A DNA stretch of 64,000 nucleotides from NCBI GenBank assembly GCA_937930535.1, contig CALGKJ010000074.1, positions 1-64,000 on the forward strand, given 5' to 3'. Both the position numbers and the translations under genes were made by a program. The notes under the pieces are model-generated. The model saw only the letters and a list, made by a program, of their open reading frames with translations. It was not told where the DNA came from and searched no databases. Positions 27,720 to 36,656 of the stretch are shown here, one piece after another; the stretch's first letter is position 1; each line of letters starts with the position of its first letter. The DNA is from an uncultured Clostridia bacterium. GTDB lineage: Bacteria; Bacillota; Clostridia; Lutisporales; Lutisporaceae.

Positions 27720-30700
27720 ATGATATTAATAAATGAATTTTTAAAGCAGGTTAAGGATAATCCCAATAGCATTGCAGCATCTACAGAAAAAAAGCAAATT
27801 ACCTATAAAGAAATGGACGAGGCAAGCCAGACTATAGCAGCTCAAATATTGAAATATCAATTAGAGAAAGGTCATATTGCACTTATATTTGATCAAGGCA
27901 TTGACATGATCACAGCTGTTCTTTCTGTATTGAAAGCGGGGAAAACTTACATCCCCCTTTCTAACCACTACCCAGATTTACATATGTCTTATATCGCAAA
28001 AGACGCACAATTTGAAATGATAATAACCAACAACATAAATATCGAAAAAGCACATAATGTTCTCAATACATTTGGAAAACAACTGCCAATAATAAATATA
28101 GATGATTTAAACTTAATAGATGCAAAAGCTGAGAAATTTAATTTAAGTGAATCTGAAATCAATGATATTGCCTATATCCTTTATACCTCCGGCTCAACAG
28201 GAACCCCCAAGGGTGTTGTTCAAAACCATAGGAATATTTTGCATTTTGCGAAACAATATGCAAAAAGAATAGCTATTGGCAGAGATACTCGAATGACACT
28301 GTTTTCCTCCTTTTGCCATGACGCTGCCGTAATTGACATATTTAGCTGCCTGTTGCATGGTGCAACACTGTACCCAAAGGATATCAGGAAAGAAAACGAC
28401 TTTCAACACTTAGTTCAATGGCTGCAACGTGAGAAAATTAATGTTTGGCATTCAGTGCCTACTCTTTATAGGCATTTTACCTCAGCTTTAAATGGAAGCG
28501 AGAAGTTTGATGATTTAAAGTATATTGTTTTAGGCGGGGAAAATGTTACTCAAGCTGATATAGAGCGATATAAAAGCTTTTTTGGCAAGTCAGTGCTGGT
28601 AAATCTTTATGGACAATCAGAGTCTTCATATAACTCCAGTCAGTTTATAACATCATCAGATGAAGATATACGCATTAATATCGGTGAAGTTGTAGAAGAA
28701 ACACAGGTTTTTGTTGTAGATGAGAACAACGAAGAAGTAATGCCTCTGGGTGTTGGAGAAATCGTTATCAATAGCCCATATATAGCATTGGGCTATTGGA
28801 ATAGACAGGAAGAAAGTGCAAAGGTGTTTGATAATGATTCTGAATTGGGTGCTCTATACTGGACAGGTGATTTAGGACGTTTAGAAAGCAATGGTGCAAT
28901 TACATGGCTGGGAAGAAAGGATTCTCAGGTAAAAATCAGAGGTTTTCGTGTGGAATTGCAGGATATTGAAAACTGCATCCTGCAAATCAATAGTATTAAA
29001 GCAGCAGCTCTGGTTACAAAGGAAAAACATAATGGAGAGATGGAATTAATATGCTATTATACATCCACTCACCCAATAACAAAAAAAGAAATCCGACAAT
29101 ATATAGGAGAAAGGCTTCCTGATTACATGGTACCCAATACCATAATTGAAATAGACAGCATTCCGCTTACCCCAAGCGGGAAGGTTGATAGAAGAGCACT
29201 GCAAGCTCTGGAAGTTGAAGTAAAAAGAGAAATGGAATATAGCGCTCCAAAAGATGATGTGGAAGAAAAGCTGGTAAGAATATGGGAAGACATCTTGAGT
29301 ATAAAAACTATAGGTGTGCAAAACAACTTTTTTGAGCTGGGAGGACACTCTTTAAAAGTAACACTTCTAAATGGCAGAATTCGTAAGGAATTTGAAGTTG
29401 AGGTTGGAGTCGGTTATATTTTTGATAATCCAACCATTGAAGCTATAGCGAAAAAAATAAAGGAAAGCCACATAGACCAAAGAGACGTGTTAAAGCCATC
29501 AGATAAGAAAGAAAGCTATCCAGTCAGCTCAGCACAAAAGCGCTTATATGCCATACATATAAAAAATCCATCAAATACTTCATATAATATGCCTATGATA
29601 TTGGAGCTTACGGGAAAGGTTGACGTTGGCAAGGTAGAAAAGGCCATGCAAGCAATAATTCAAAAGCATGAAGCTTTCAGAACCAGTTTCCATATGGATG
29701 AAGCGAACATAGTGCAAAAAATACAAGATGAAGTTATATTCCAGCTAGGCTATCAAGATATATCGTCCAATGATGAAATGGAAAAATACATATCAGAATG
29801 GATAAAGCCTTTTGACTTGGAGAAGGCACCTTTGATGCGTGCTGATATCATCAAAAATGGAGAGAAGTATATATTGCTATTGGACATGCATCATATAATA
29901 AGTGATGGCACCACAATGAGTATATTAGGTGAGGATTTTGCCAAAGCCTACCAGGAAATAGCTATAGGGTCGGAGTCGGTACAGTATAAGGAATATGCAG
30001 AATGGGAAAATCAGCAGAAGCAAACCGGAAAACTTGAAAAACAAGCTGAATATTGGAAAAAGGAATTTGAGGGCGAGATACCAATACTTGAAATCCCTAT
30101 GGATGGCAAGCGAGGGAAAGTGGAGGATAGTGAAGGGGAAAGTATTAAATTTGAAATTCACGAGACAACTGTAAAAAGACTAAAAGCAACAGCTGCATCA
30201 ATGGGAGGCACTCTATATATGATGCTGATGGCTGGCTATAGTATTCTGTTATCAAAGTACAGCGGGCAGGAGGATATAGTAGTAGGAAGCCCTATTGCAG
30301 GAAGAAGCCATGCTCAAATGGAAAAGATTGCTGGAATGTTTGTCAATAACCTAGCCATAAGAACCCAGCCAGAGGGCGAAAAAAGCATAAAGGACTACTT
30401 ATTGGACATGAAGAAAAAATTATTAGGAGCATACGAAAATCAAGAATACCCTTATGAAAAGTTAATTGAGGACTTAAAAATTAAAAGAGACTTAAGCAGA
30501 AATCCTTTGTTTGATACCATGCTGATACTATTAAATATGGATATGAAGGAAGTGGTATTGCCAAACATAAGTATTAAGCCGTTTCATTTAAATAATAAAA
30601 AAGCTAAGTTAGATATAACCCTCATCGTAGTAGATGCAAAGGACAGGCTGATATGCGAGGTTGAGTACAGAAGCAAGCTATACAATAAAGAAACTATTAC

Positions 30701-33398
30701 ACAGATGATGGAGTATTATGTAAGCATATTGAATAATATATCAATTATGCAGGATAAAGCTATTAAGGAAATAGAATTGCTAAAGCCGGATGAAAAACAA
30801 CAATTACTAGCTCAATTCAATAATACCAAAGCAGATTATGATAAAGGCAAAACTTTGGTAGAGCTGTTTGAACTGCAAGTAAAGAAGAACCCTCAAAAAA
30901 TTGCGCTGGTATGGGGAGATAAACAGCTTACATATCAAGAGCTTAACGAAAAAGCAGATAAGGTGTCCGGTCACTTGCGAACAAAAAATATTAAGCCGGA
31001 TGATATCGTAGGAGTTATGGTAGAGCGCTCCTTAAATATGTATATAGCAATACTTGGGATATTAAAATCAAGGGGTGCTTATCTGCCTTTAGACCCTGAA
31101 TATCCTATAGATAGAATCACATATATGCTTGAGGACAGTAAAGCTAAGCTGCTTTTGACCAGCGAAGCTTTTGCTCAAAGCATACCTTTTTCCGGTGAGA
31201 TCCTCTGCATCGAAAATGCTTTGGTAAATGAGACTGCGGATATAAGCATAAGTGAAGAAAATTCATTGAGGGATTTATCTAAAACCCTGGCCTATGTTAT
31301 TTATACATCCGGGTCCACTGGCAAGCCTAAAGGGGTTATGATAGAGCACCAGGCTGTAAACAATCTGATAAAAGGTATGACAGACAGTATTGATTTTTCA
31401 TCAGATAAGGCAATCCTTGCACTGACTACTATAGGGTTTGATATGTCTATTCCAGAGGTACTGATTCCGCTCATAAAAGGAGTTAAAATAGTTATAGGAG
31501 ACGAGAATGTTCAAAAGGATTTAAGCCTTATAAAAGAAATCATTACTAAGAATAATATAGATATTTTGCATATGACTCCCTCACGTCTAAAAATGTTACT
31601 TGCGGATGAAGATTTAGACTTTATGAAAAATGTCAAAGAAATTATAACAGGAGCAGAGGCAGTGCCAGAAGACCTTGTAAATGCACTGCAAAAACGCACT
31701 AATGCGAAAATATATAATATGTATGGTCCTACCGAGGCAACGGTATGGGCGACTTGTGCAGATTTGACTAAAAGCAGCATTGTGCATATTGGGAAGCCTA
31801 TGGCAAATACTAGGATTTATATCGTAGATAAGGATAACAGGCTTCAACCTATAGGAATCCCAGGTGAAATATGTATAGCAGGAGATGGCTTGGCAAGAGG
31901 CTATCTTAATCTTGCCGAACTGACAGCAGAAAAGTTTTTACCAAATCCATTTGAACCTGGTAAAAGAATGTACAGAACAGGAGATAGGGCAAAATGGATG
32001 CCGGATGGAAATATTGCCTTCTTGGGGCGTATGGATAATCAGGTGAAAATAAGAGGATACCGTATAGAGCTTGGCGAAATTGAAAGTGTTATAAAAAGCC
32101 AGCAGGGTGTAAAGGATGCGGTTGTGATTGCAAAAGGTGCTAGCGAAGATAATAAATATTTAATAGCTTATTTGGTATTAGAAAATACAGATATTGAAGC
32201 TATAAAAAATAGTATTAAGTCAAGACTTCCTCATTATATGCTGCCAGCCTCATATATATTGATTGAAAAAATTCCACTAACTGATAATGGTAAAGTAAAT
32301 AAACAAGCACTGCTGAATATGCAGGGAACTGAGGTAAACAGAAAGAAAATTCCGCCTCGTAATTTTCATGACAACACCATTGCACAAATATGGAGAGACG
32401 TACTTAATTTAGAAGAAGTATATATACATGATGACTTCTTTCAAATCGGAGGAAATTCTATCAATATAATTCAAATTGTTAACAGCCTGAAACAAGCATT
32501 TGAAGTTAATATAACAGTAGCAGATATTATGGCATACACAACCATAATAGAATTGTCCGATTATATTGCCAATTTAGATGATAATAATAGTAAGGAGTTT
32601 AAACATGCATTCAAAATAAATAAAAGCAAGAGTAAAAAGAATATCTTCATTATTCATGGTGCTGATGGAAGTATCTACTATTTTAGACATTTAGCTAAAT
32701 TACTGGAGAATGAATACAGTGTTTATGGTTTACAGCCTAGGGGCTTAAACGGAGAAGAACCCTTTCCAGACAGTTATTTTGAGATGATTCATGCTTATAT
32801 GAAAGAAATTCGGATGATACAAAGTGAAGGACCATATATAGTTGCAGGTTACTGCATTGGAGGCTACTTATCTTATGACATTGTTAATGTATTTGAGCTG
32901 CAAGGAGATAAAGTAACAGCACTGCTTCAGTTAGATGAGGAGGCTTTCATTACGAAGCATACTCATAAATCAATATTCTTATATCGATCTATTTTGCGGG
33001 TTATCGACCTTTGGCGTAAGCTTACTAAGAAAGACAAGAACTATACTATGGAAAAGTTTATGAATCTGATACCAAAAGCAAAGCCTATCTCAAAAGAGAG
33101 GCAGGCGGAGATTCTAAAGGTGAGAAGGAGTATTCAAAAATATTTTGGTGAAGAGTTGGCACTAAACTCTTACTATGCAAATTTAGGCTTTATAAAAACT
33201 CCCACACTAGTTATCAAAGGTGAAGATAATATGCATCCATTATTTAAGAAAGAATTATGGGAAAACATGGTTAGAGGACCATTGGAATACTATGTAGTGC
33301 CAGGAGACCATGAAACGGTTATGTTTCCTCCATATGTGGACAAGTTTGCGGAAATTATATTAGAGTATCTATCCAATAATAAAGTAAACTCAGACTAA
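27720..33398 (+). CDS. Non-ribosomal peptide synthetase 2: A-T-C-A-T-TE
   Basis: An NRPS of about 1,892 residues that completes the assembly line. Numbered from the upstream ATG at 27705: A5 15-510, T5 about 545 (GGHSLK), C6 about 600-1010 (HHIISDG), A6 about 1040-1550, T6 about 1582 (FFQIGGNS), TE about 1640-1890. It begins directly with an A domain, so it completes the module whose C domain ends the previous protein. A5 is divergent: its core motif is YGQSE instead of YGPTE, and its A4 region reads FCHDAAVIDIF. Hand-aligned codes are A5 DAIHVGLYN and A6 DMPHIGMVW; neither is recognised. The thioesterase has GYCIGG (Cys at about 1717), with LQLDEEAF and GDHETV supplying Asp and His. ATG 27720 has GGGGGAAAG upstream; ATG 27705 is the alternative. 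A strong terminator follows. Confidence 0.9.
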   Translation: MILINEFLKQVKDNPNSIAASTEKKQITYKEMDEASQTIAAQILKYQLEKGHIALIFDQGIDMITAVLSVLKAGKTYIPLSNHYPDLHMSYIAKDAQFEMIITNNINIEKAHNVLNTFGKQLPIINIDDLNLIDAKAEKFNLSESEINDIAYILYTSGSTGTPKGVVQNHRNILHFAKQYAKRIAIGRDTRMTLFSSFCHDAAVIDIFSCLLHGATLYPKDIRKENDFQHLVQWLQREKINVWHSVPTLYRHFTSALNGSEKFDDLKYIVLGGENVTQADIERYKSFFGKSVLVNLYGQSESSYNSSQFITSSDEDIRINIGEVVEETQVFVVDENNEEVMPLGVGEIVINSPYIALGYWNRQEESAKVFDNDSELGALYWTGDLGRLESNGAITWLGRKDSQVKIRGFRVELQDIENCILQINSIKAAALVTKEKHNGEMELICYYTSTHPITKKEIRQYIGERLPDYMVPNTIIEIDSIPLTPSGKVDRRALQALEVEVKREMEYSAPKDDVEEKLVRIWEDILSIKTIGVQNNFFELGGHSLKVTLLNGRIRKEFEVEVGVGYIFDNPTIEAIAKKIKESHIDQRDVLKPSDKKESYPVSSAQKRLYAIHIKNPSNTSYNMPMILELTGKVDVGKVEKAMQAIIQKHEAFRTSFHMDEANIVQKIQDEVIFQLGYQDISSNDEMEKYISEWIKPFDLEKAPLMRADIIKNGEKYILLLDMHHIISDGTTMSILGEDFAKAYQEIAIGSESVQYKEYAEWENQQKQTGKLEKQAEYWKKEFEGEIPILEIPMDGKRGKVEDSEGESIKFEIHETTVKRLKATAASMGGTLYMMLMAGYSILLSKYSGQEDIVVGSPIAGRSHAQMEKIAGMFVNNLAIRTQPEGEKSIKDYLLDMKKKLLGAYENQEYPYEKLIEDLKIKRDLSRNPLFDTMLILLNMDMKEVVLPNISIKPFHLNNKKAKLDITLIVVDAKDRLICEVEYRSKLYNKETITQMMEYYVSILNNISIMQDKAIKEIELLKPDEKQQLLAQFNNTKADYDKGKTLVELFELQVKKNPQKIALVWGDKQLTYQELNEKADKVSGHLRTKNIKPDDIVGVMVERSLNMYIAILGILKSRGAYLPLDPEYPIDRITYMLEDSKAKLLLTSEAFAQSIPFSGEILCIENALVNETADISISEENSLRDLSKTLAYVIYTSGSTGKPKGVMIEHQAVNNLIKGMTDSIDFSSDKAILALTTIGFDMSIPEVLIPLIKGVKIVIGDENVQKDLSLIKEIITKNNIDILHMTPSRLKMLLADEDLDFMKNVKEIITGAEAVPEDLVNALQKRTNAKIYNMYGPTEATVWATCADLTKSSIVHIGKPMANTRIYIVDKDNRLQPIGIPGEICIAGDGLARGYLNLAELTAEKFLPNPFEPGKRMYRTGDRAKWMPDGNIAFLGRMDNQVKIRGYRIELGEIESVIKSQQGVKDAVVIAKGASEDNKYLIAYLVLENTDIEAIKNSIKSRLPHYMLPASYILIEKIPLTDNGKVNKQALLNMQGTEVNRKKIPPRNFHDNTIAQIWRDVLNLEEVYIHDDFFQIGGNSINIIQIVNSLKQAFEVNITVADIMAYTTIIELSDYIANLDDNNSKEFKHAFKINKSKSKKNIFIIHGADGSIYYFRHLAKLLENEYSVYGLQPRGLNGEEPFPDSYFEMIHAYMKEIRMIQSEGPYIVAGYCIGGYLSYDIVNVFELQGDKVTALLQLDEEAFITKHTHKSIFLYRSILRVIDLWRKLTKKDKNYTMEKFMNLIPKAKPISKERQAEILKVRRSIQKYFGEELALNSYYANLGFIKTPTLVIKGEDNMHPLFKKELWENMVRGPLEYYVVPGDHETVMFPPYVDKFAEIILEYLSNNKVNSD

Positions 33399-33409
33399 CA
33401 GCCAGAAAT

Positions 33410-33461
33410 AAAAAATCAGTGAGAATTAAAGCTAGAAAGCTGGAATCCTCACTGATTTTTT
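33410..33461 (+). terminator. Rho-independent terminator after the NRPS unit
   Basis: A 14-bp perfect stem AAAAAATCAGTGAG (33410-33423) / CTCACTGATTTTTT (33448-33461), followed by more T. A small AGCT-based hairpin lies inside the loop. Confidence 0.9.
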
Positions 33462-33634
33462 ATTTTATCTTGAAATGCTAGAAGTATTTTAGTAGTTTGA
33501 ATAAAAAGTATCATACATGTAAATAATTATGATAAAAGGAAATAAAAAAATATATATCCAATGAAAATTATAGCTAAGGTACTTTAAAGTTGTAAAATCA
33601 GATAGACACTATTTGTGAAAGGAATGAGAAGAAT

Positions 33635-34315
33635 ATGAAAAGAAAAATCGCACTAACTTTATTAATTACATTTTCTTTGTTTGGAATAATAATGAATATT
33701 TATATTAATGCAGATAAGGTATTTGCTAAAGTACCTGATAAAATTATACGTCTTCATGTTGTTGCTAACAGTGATTCTCCTGAGGATCAGAATTTGAAGC
33801 GTGAGGTAAGGGATGCAGTAATAAATAGAATGTCACCTAAATTTGAAAAGCTTAAGAATATAGATGAAGTCAGAGCTGTCATTTCTGAAAATATACCAGA
33901 AATCGAAAGCATAGCAAGAGAAGTAATAAAGCAGAATAATAAGGCATATGAAGTAAAGGCACAGCTTGGCAGCTTTGATTTTCCCACAAAGCAATATGGA
34001 AGCCTGACACTTCCAGCAGGCAGCTATCAAGCATTAAATATCAAAATTGGAAGTGCAGAGGGACAAAATTGGTGGTGTGTGATGTTTCCGCCCTTATGCT
34101 TTATTGATATAGCCCATGGTGTAGTACCGCAGCAAACAATGAATAAGCTTAAGGAGTCCTTGACAGATGAGGAATACAGGCTTTTAACCTCTGCAAGCAG
34201 TGAAGAAGAAATACCGGTCAAATTAAAATTCAAAATATTGGAAATGGCAAAAAGCTTAAATCTCACCATTGCTAAAATTGGTGAGGCTCTGAAAAATTCA
34301 TTGGGTTTCAAATAA
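33635..34315 (+). CDS. spoIIR: Stage II sporulation protein R
   Basis: A 226-residue exported protein. SpoIIR is made in the forespore and triggers SpoIIGA to process pro-sigma-E. An N-terminal hydrophobic segment (residues about 5-28) acts as signal or anchor. The family signatures KIIRLHVVANSDSPEDQNLK and WWCVMFPPLCFID are clear. The ribosome site is AAGGAATGAGAAG. A sigma-F promoter is expected from the family but was not identified with confidence. It lies just after the NRPS terminator. Confidence 0.92.
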   Translation: MKRKIALTLLITFSLFGIIMNIYINADKVFAKVPDKIIRLHVVANSDSPEDQNLKREVRDAVINRMSPKFEKLKNIDEVRAVISENIPEIESIAREVIKQNNKAYEVKAQLGSFDFPTKQYGSLTLPAGSYQALNIKIGSAEGQNWWCVMFPPLCFIDIAHGVVPQQTMNKLKESLTDEEYRLLTSASSEEEIPVKLKFKILEMAKSLNLTIAKIGEALKNSLGFK

Positions 34316-34334
34316 ATGTTGGATGTATAAATAT

Positions 34335-34364
34335 CCTCCTGCTACAAAAAATATAAGCAGGAGG
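34335..34364 (+). promoter_or_regulatory. Hairpin overlapping the sleB ribosome-binding site
   Basis: A 9-bp perfect stem CCTCCTGCT (34335-34343) / AGCAGGAGG (34356-34364) buries the AGGAGG of sleB in its descending arm and is followed by TGTTTTTG. It can act as the spoIIR terminator and also as a lid on sleB translation in read-through transcripts. Confidence 0.65.
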
Positions 34365-34372
34365 TGTTTTTG

Positions 34373-35086
34373 TTGTCAGATAAAAAGCGTAAAATAAATA
34401 AATCTTATATCGCAATTGTTTTGGTCTATGCCATATTCGGCATATTTGCACTTACCAACATACCTCTTAAAGGAGAGCTGGGGGATTCGGCAGGATCAAT
34501 ATTAGTAAAGTATGGCTCTCGAGGAGAAGAGGTAAAAACAATACAAACCAAGTTGAAAAGGTGGGGATACTATAACGGAAGTGTAGACGGAGTATATGGT
34601 TGGATAACAAAAGAAGCAGTGATAAAGTTTCAGAGAAAGAATGGCTTAAAGGCTGACGGTGTAGTTGGCAATGCTACTGCAAAGGCTTTGGGAATGCCGG
34701 TTGCAGCTACAGCTTCACGAGGCGGCGCATCTCAAAGCAACGATGTTTATACTCTTGCACAATGTATACATGGCGAGGGCAGGGGAGAATCGTATGTTGG
34801 TCAGGTAGCAATAGGCGCAGTAGTAATGAATAGGGTTAATGATCCTAAGTTCCCCAATACAATTTCAGGAGTAATATTCCAGCCAGGTGCATTTACAGCA
34901 GTTGCTGACGGACAGATGTTTATGAAGCCAGATGAATCCTCCCTAAAGGCAGCAAGAGACGCATTAAATGGATGGGATCCATCTGGGGGAGCAATATATT
35001 ACTATAATCCGGCAAAAACAACAAACAAGTGGATATGGTCACGTCCTATTATAAAAGTAATAGGCAAACACTATTTCTGCAAGTAG
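34373..35086 (+). CDS. sleB: Spore cortex-lytic enzyme SleB
   Basis: A protein of about 237 residues. After a short charged N-terminus there is a membrane/signal helix (SYIAIVLVYAIFGIFAL), then a peptidoglycan-binding domain (about 45-105, with GSRGEEVKTIQTKLKRWGYY and FQRKNGLKADGVVG), then a Hydrolase_2/SleB catalytic domain (about 120-237) with LAQCIHGEGRGESYVGQVAI, whose first Glu is the likely catalytic acid. It degrades cortex muramic-delta-lactam peptidoglycan at germination. TTG at 34373 is the best-spaced start after AGGAGG (34359-34364); a GTG at 34364 overlaps that site. ypeB follows 13 bp later. Confidence 0.9.
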   Translation: MSDKKRKINKSYIAIVLVYAIFGIFALTNIPLKGELGDSAGSILVKYGSRGEEVKTIQTKLKRWGYYNGSVDGVYGWITKEAVIKFQRKNGLKADGVVGNATAKALGMPVAATASRGGASQSNDVYTLAQCIHGEGRGESYVGQVAIGAVVMNRVNDPKFPNTISGVIFQPGAFTAVADGQMFMKPDESSLKAARDALNGWDPSGGAIYYYNPAKTTNKWIWSRPIIKVIGKHYFCK

Positions 35087-35099
35087 GGAGGTTGATATA

Positions 35100-36479
35100 A
35101 TGAAGTTATTTAATACACACCAGTCAGGAAAACGATTTCAAAGGATAAGCGTTATATTAATGGTAGCTCTGATTCTAACTGGTTTTTTCGCATATAATAC
35201 ATACCACGAAAAAACTCAGTATCAAACCTTTCTGCAAAACAGCTATCAAAGGGCATTCAGAGAAATGATTACAAATGTTGAAAGCTTAAAGATACTGCTA
35301 GACAAGGCTGAGATAACTGCATCAGCAGCAAACAGCAATTTTTTAATGACTCAGGTATGGCAGCAATCGTCGTCGGCAGCAGATAACCTAGGACGCCTTC
35401 CTATTAGTCATGCGGCTTTAAACAGAACAGAAAAATTTTTAAATCAGGTTGCTGATTTTTGCTACAGCATTTCAAGGCAAAATGCAGCTAATAAGGTAAT
35501 GAGTGATGAGCAGCTAGATAAAATTTCAAAAATGAATGATTACTCCCAAAGGCTGCTTTCGGAGCTGCGTGAGCTGGAAGGCGATGTAAGGCAGGGCGGT
35601 ATACAGTTCGGTGAGCTAAGACAAAAAGGGAGACTGGTTTTCAAAAGAGCTTCAACCAATAATGCAGATTTGCAATTTAATAAAATAGGGGAAAAATTCG
35701 TAGAATATCCTACTCTTATTTATGACGGACCTTTTTCAGACAATGTAGTAGAAGGAAAGCCTGTAGGTCTGAATGGCGAGAAGGTAAACCTTGAAAAAGC
35801 GAAGCAGATTGCAACAGAATTTGCAGGACCTAAGGACGTAAGGCAGGCAAACTATATAAGCTCAGGAGGAGGAATCATTGAGACCTATGGTTTAGAGCTT
35901 ATACCTATGGATAATGAAAAGGATAGAAACATCAGCATAGATATAACAAAAAAAGGCGGTCATGTATTGTGGATGCTAAATCCAAGAAATGTGCTGGAAA
36001 AAAAATTAAGTGATAAACAGGCAAGTGAAAAGGCAAAAGAATTTCTAAAAAAAGCGGGTTTTGAAAATCTTCAAGAAACTTATTACTTAAAAAATGATAA
36101 TACCACAATCGTAACCTATGTTGCGGAAAAAGATGGAGTCCTTATTTACCCGGATCTGCTAAAGGTTAAGGTAGCCTTGGATAACGGTCAGATAGTAGGC
36201 TTTGACTCATACCAATATCTTATGGCACATAAGGACAGAGGCGAACTGAAAGGCAAAATCAGCGAAGAGGAAGCAAGAAAGAATGTGACCCAAAGACTTA
36301 ATATTGAAAGAGTCAAACTGGCTTTAATACCTATGCCCGGCAATAAGGAATATCTTTGTTACGAATTCAAAGGTAAATATAAGGAAAATGACTACTTTGT
36401 ATATATAAATGCAGAGAACGGAAACGAAGAAAGAATATTAAGAATCATAAAAACTGAAAACGGCACACTGACACAATAG
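35100..36479 (+). CDS. ypeB: Germination protein YpeB
   Basis: A 459-residue protein with one N-terminal membrane helix (ISVILMVALILTGFFAYNTY, residues about 16-35). A helical region follows, then C-terminal PepSY/YpeB repeats (about 215-450, such as EKAKQIATEFAG and EEEARKNVTQRLNIERV). YpeB is needed for SleB to accumulate and stay inactive in the dormant spore. The gene pair order matches other spore formers. The ribosome site is GGGAGG. Confidence 0.92.
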   Translation: MKLFNTHQSGKRFQRISVILMVALILTGFFAYNTYHEKTQYQTFLQNSYQRAFREMITNVESLKILLDKAEITASAANSNFLMTQVWQQSSSAADNLGRLPISHAALNRTEKFLNQVADFCYSISRQNAANKVMSDEQLDKISKMNDYSQRLLSELRELEGDVRQGGIQFGELRQKGRLVFKRASTNNADLQFNKIGEKFVEYPTLIYDGPFSDNVVEGKPVGLNGEKVNLEKAKQIATEFAGPKDVRQANYISSGGGIIETYGLELIPMDNEKDRNISIDITKKGGHVLWMLNPRNVLEKKLSDKQASEKAKEFLKKAGFENLQETYYLKNDNTTIVTYVAEKDGVLIYPDLLKVKVALDNGQIVGFDSYQYLMAHKDRGELKGKISEEEARKNVTQRLNIERVKLALIPMPGNKEYLCYEFKGKYKENDYFVYINAENGNEERILRIIKTENGTLTQ

Positions 36480-36571
36480 AGTAATATGTTGCCTGTATAA
36501 ACCCCTTTAAATTGCAGAAACTAAAAACAGACAGCAAAGCAAAACTATTAAAAAGGCTCTGCAGCTTTCGG

Positions 36572-36607
36572 CTATACAAGTATAGCTGTCTATACAAGTA
36601 TAGCTGT
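36572..36607. repeat. Two tandem 18-bp palindromic repeats
   Basis: CTATACAAGTATAGCTGT is repeated exactly twice (36572-36589 and 36590-36607). Each unit contains the palindrome CTATAC-AA-GTATAG. They lie 50 bp upstream of the sspF start and could be an operator or part of a transcribed hairpin leader. Confidence 0.7.
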
Positions 36608-36656
36608 TATCGGTTACAAAAATATATCTAGTGGTAACCTAAAGGAGGTTAAGCAT

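Noticed and set aside
13477-33000. Many minus-strand open frames of 60-120 codons inside the NRPS genes
   Set aside because: They are shadows of the coding frames: no ribosome sites, no recognisable domains, and they repeat at equivalent positions in each module.
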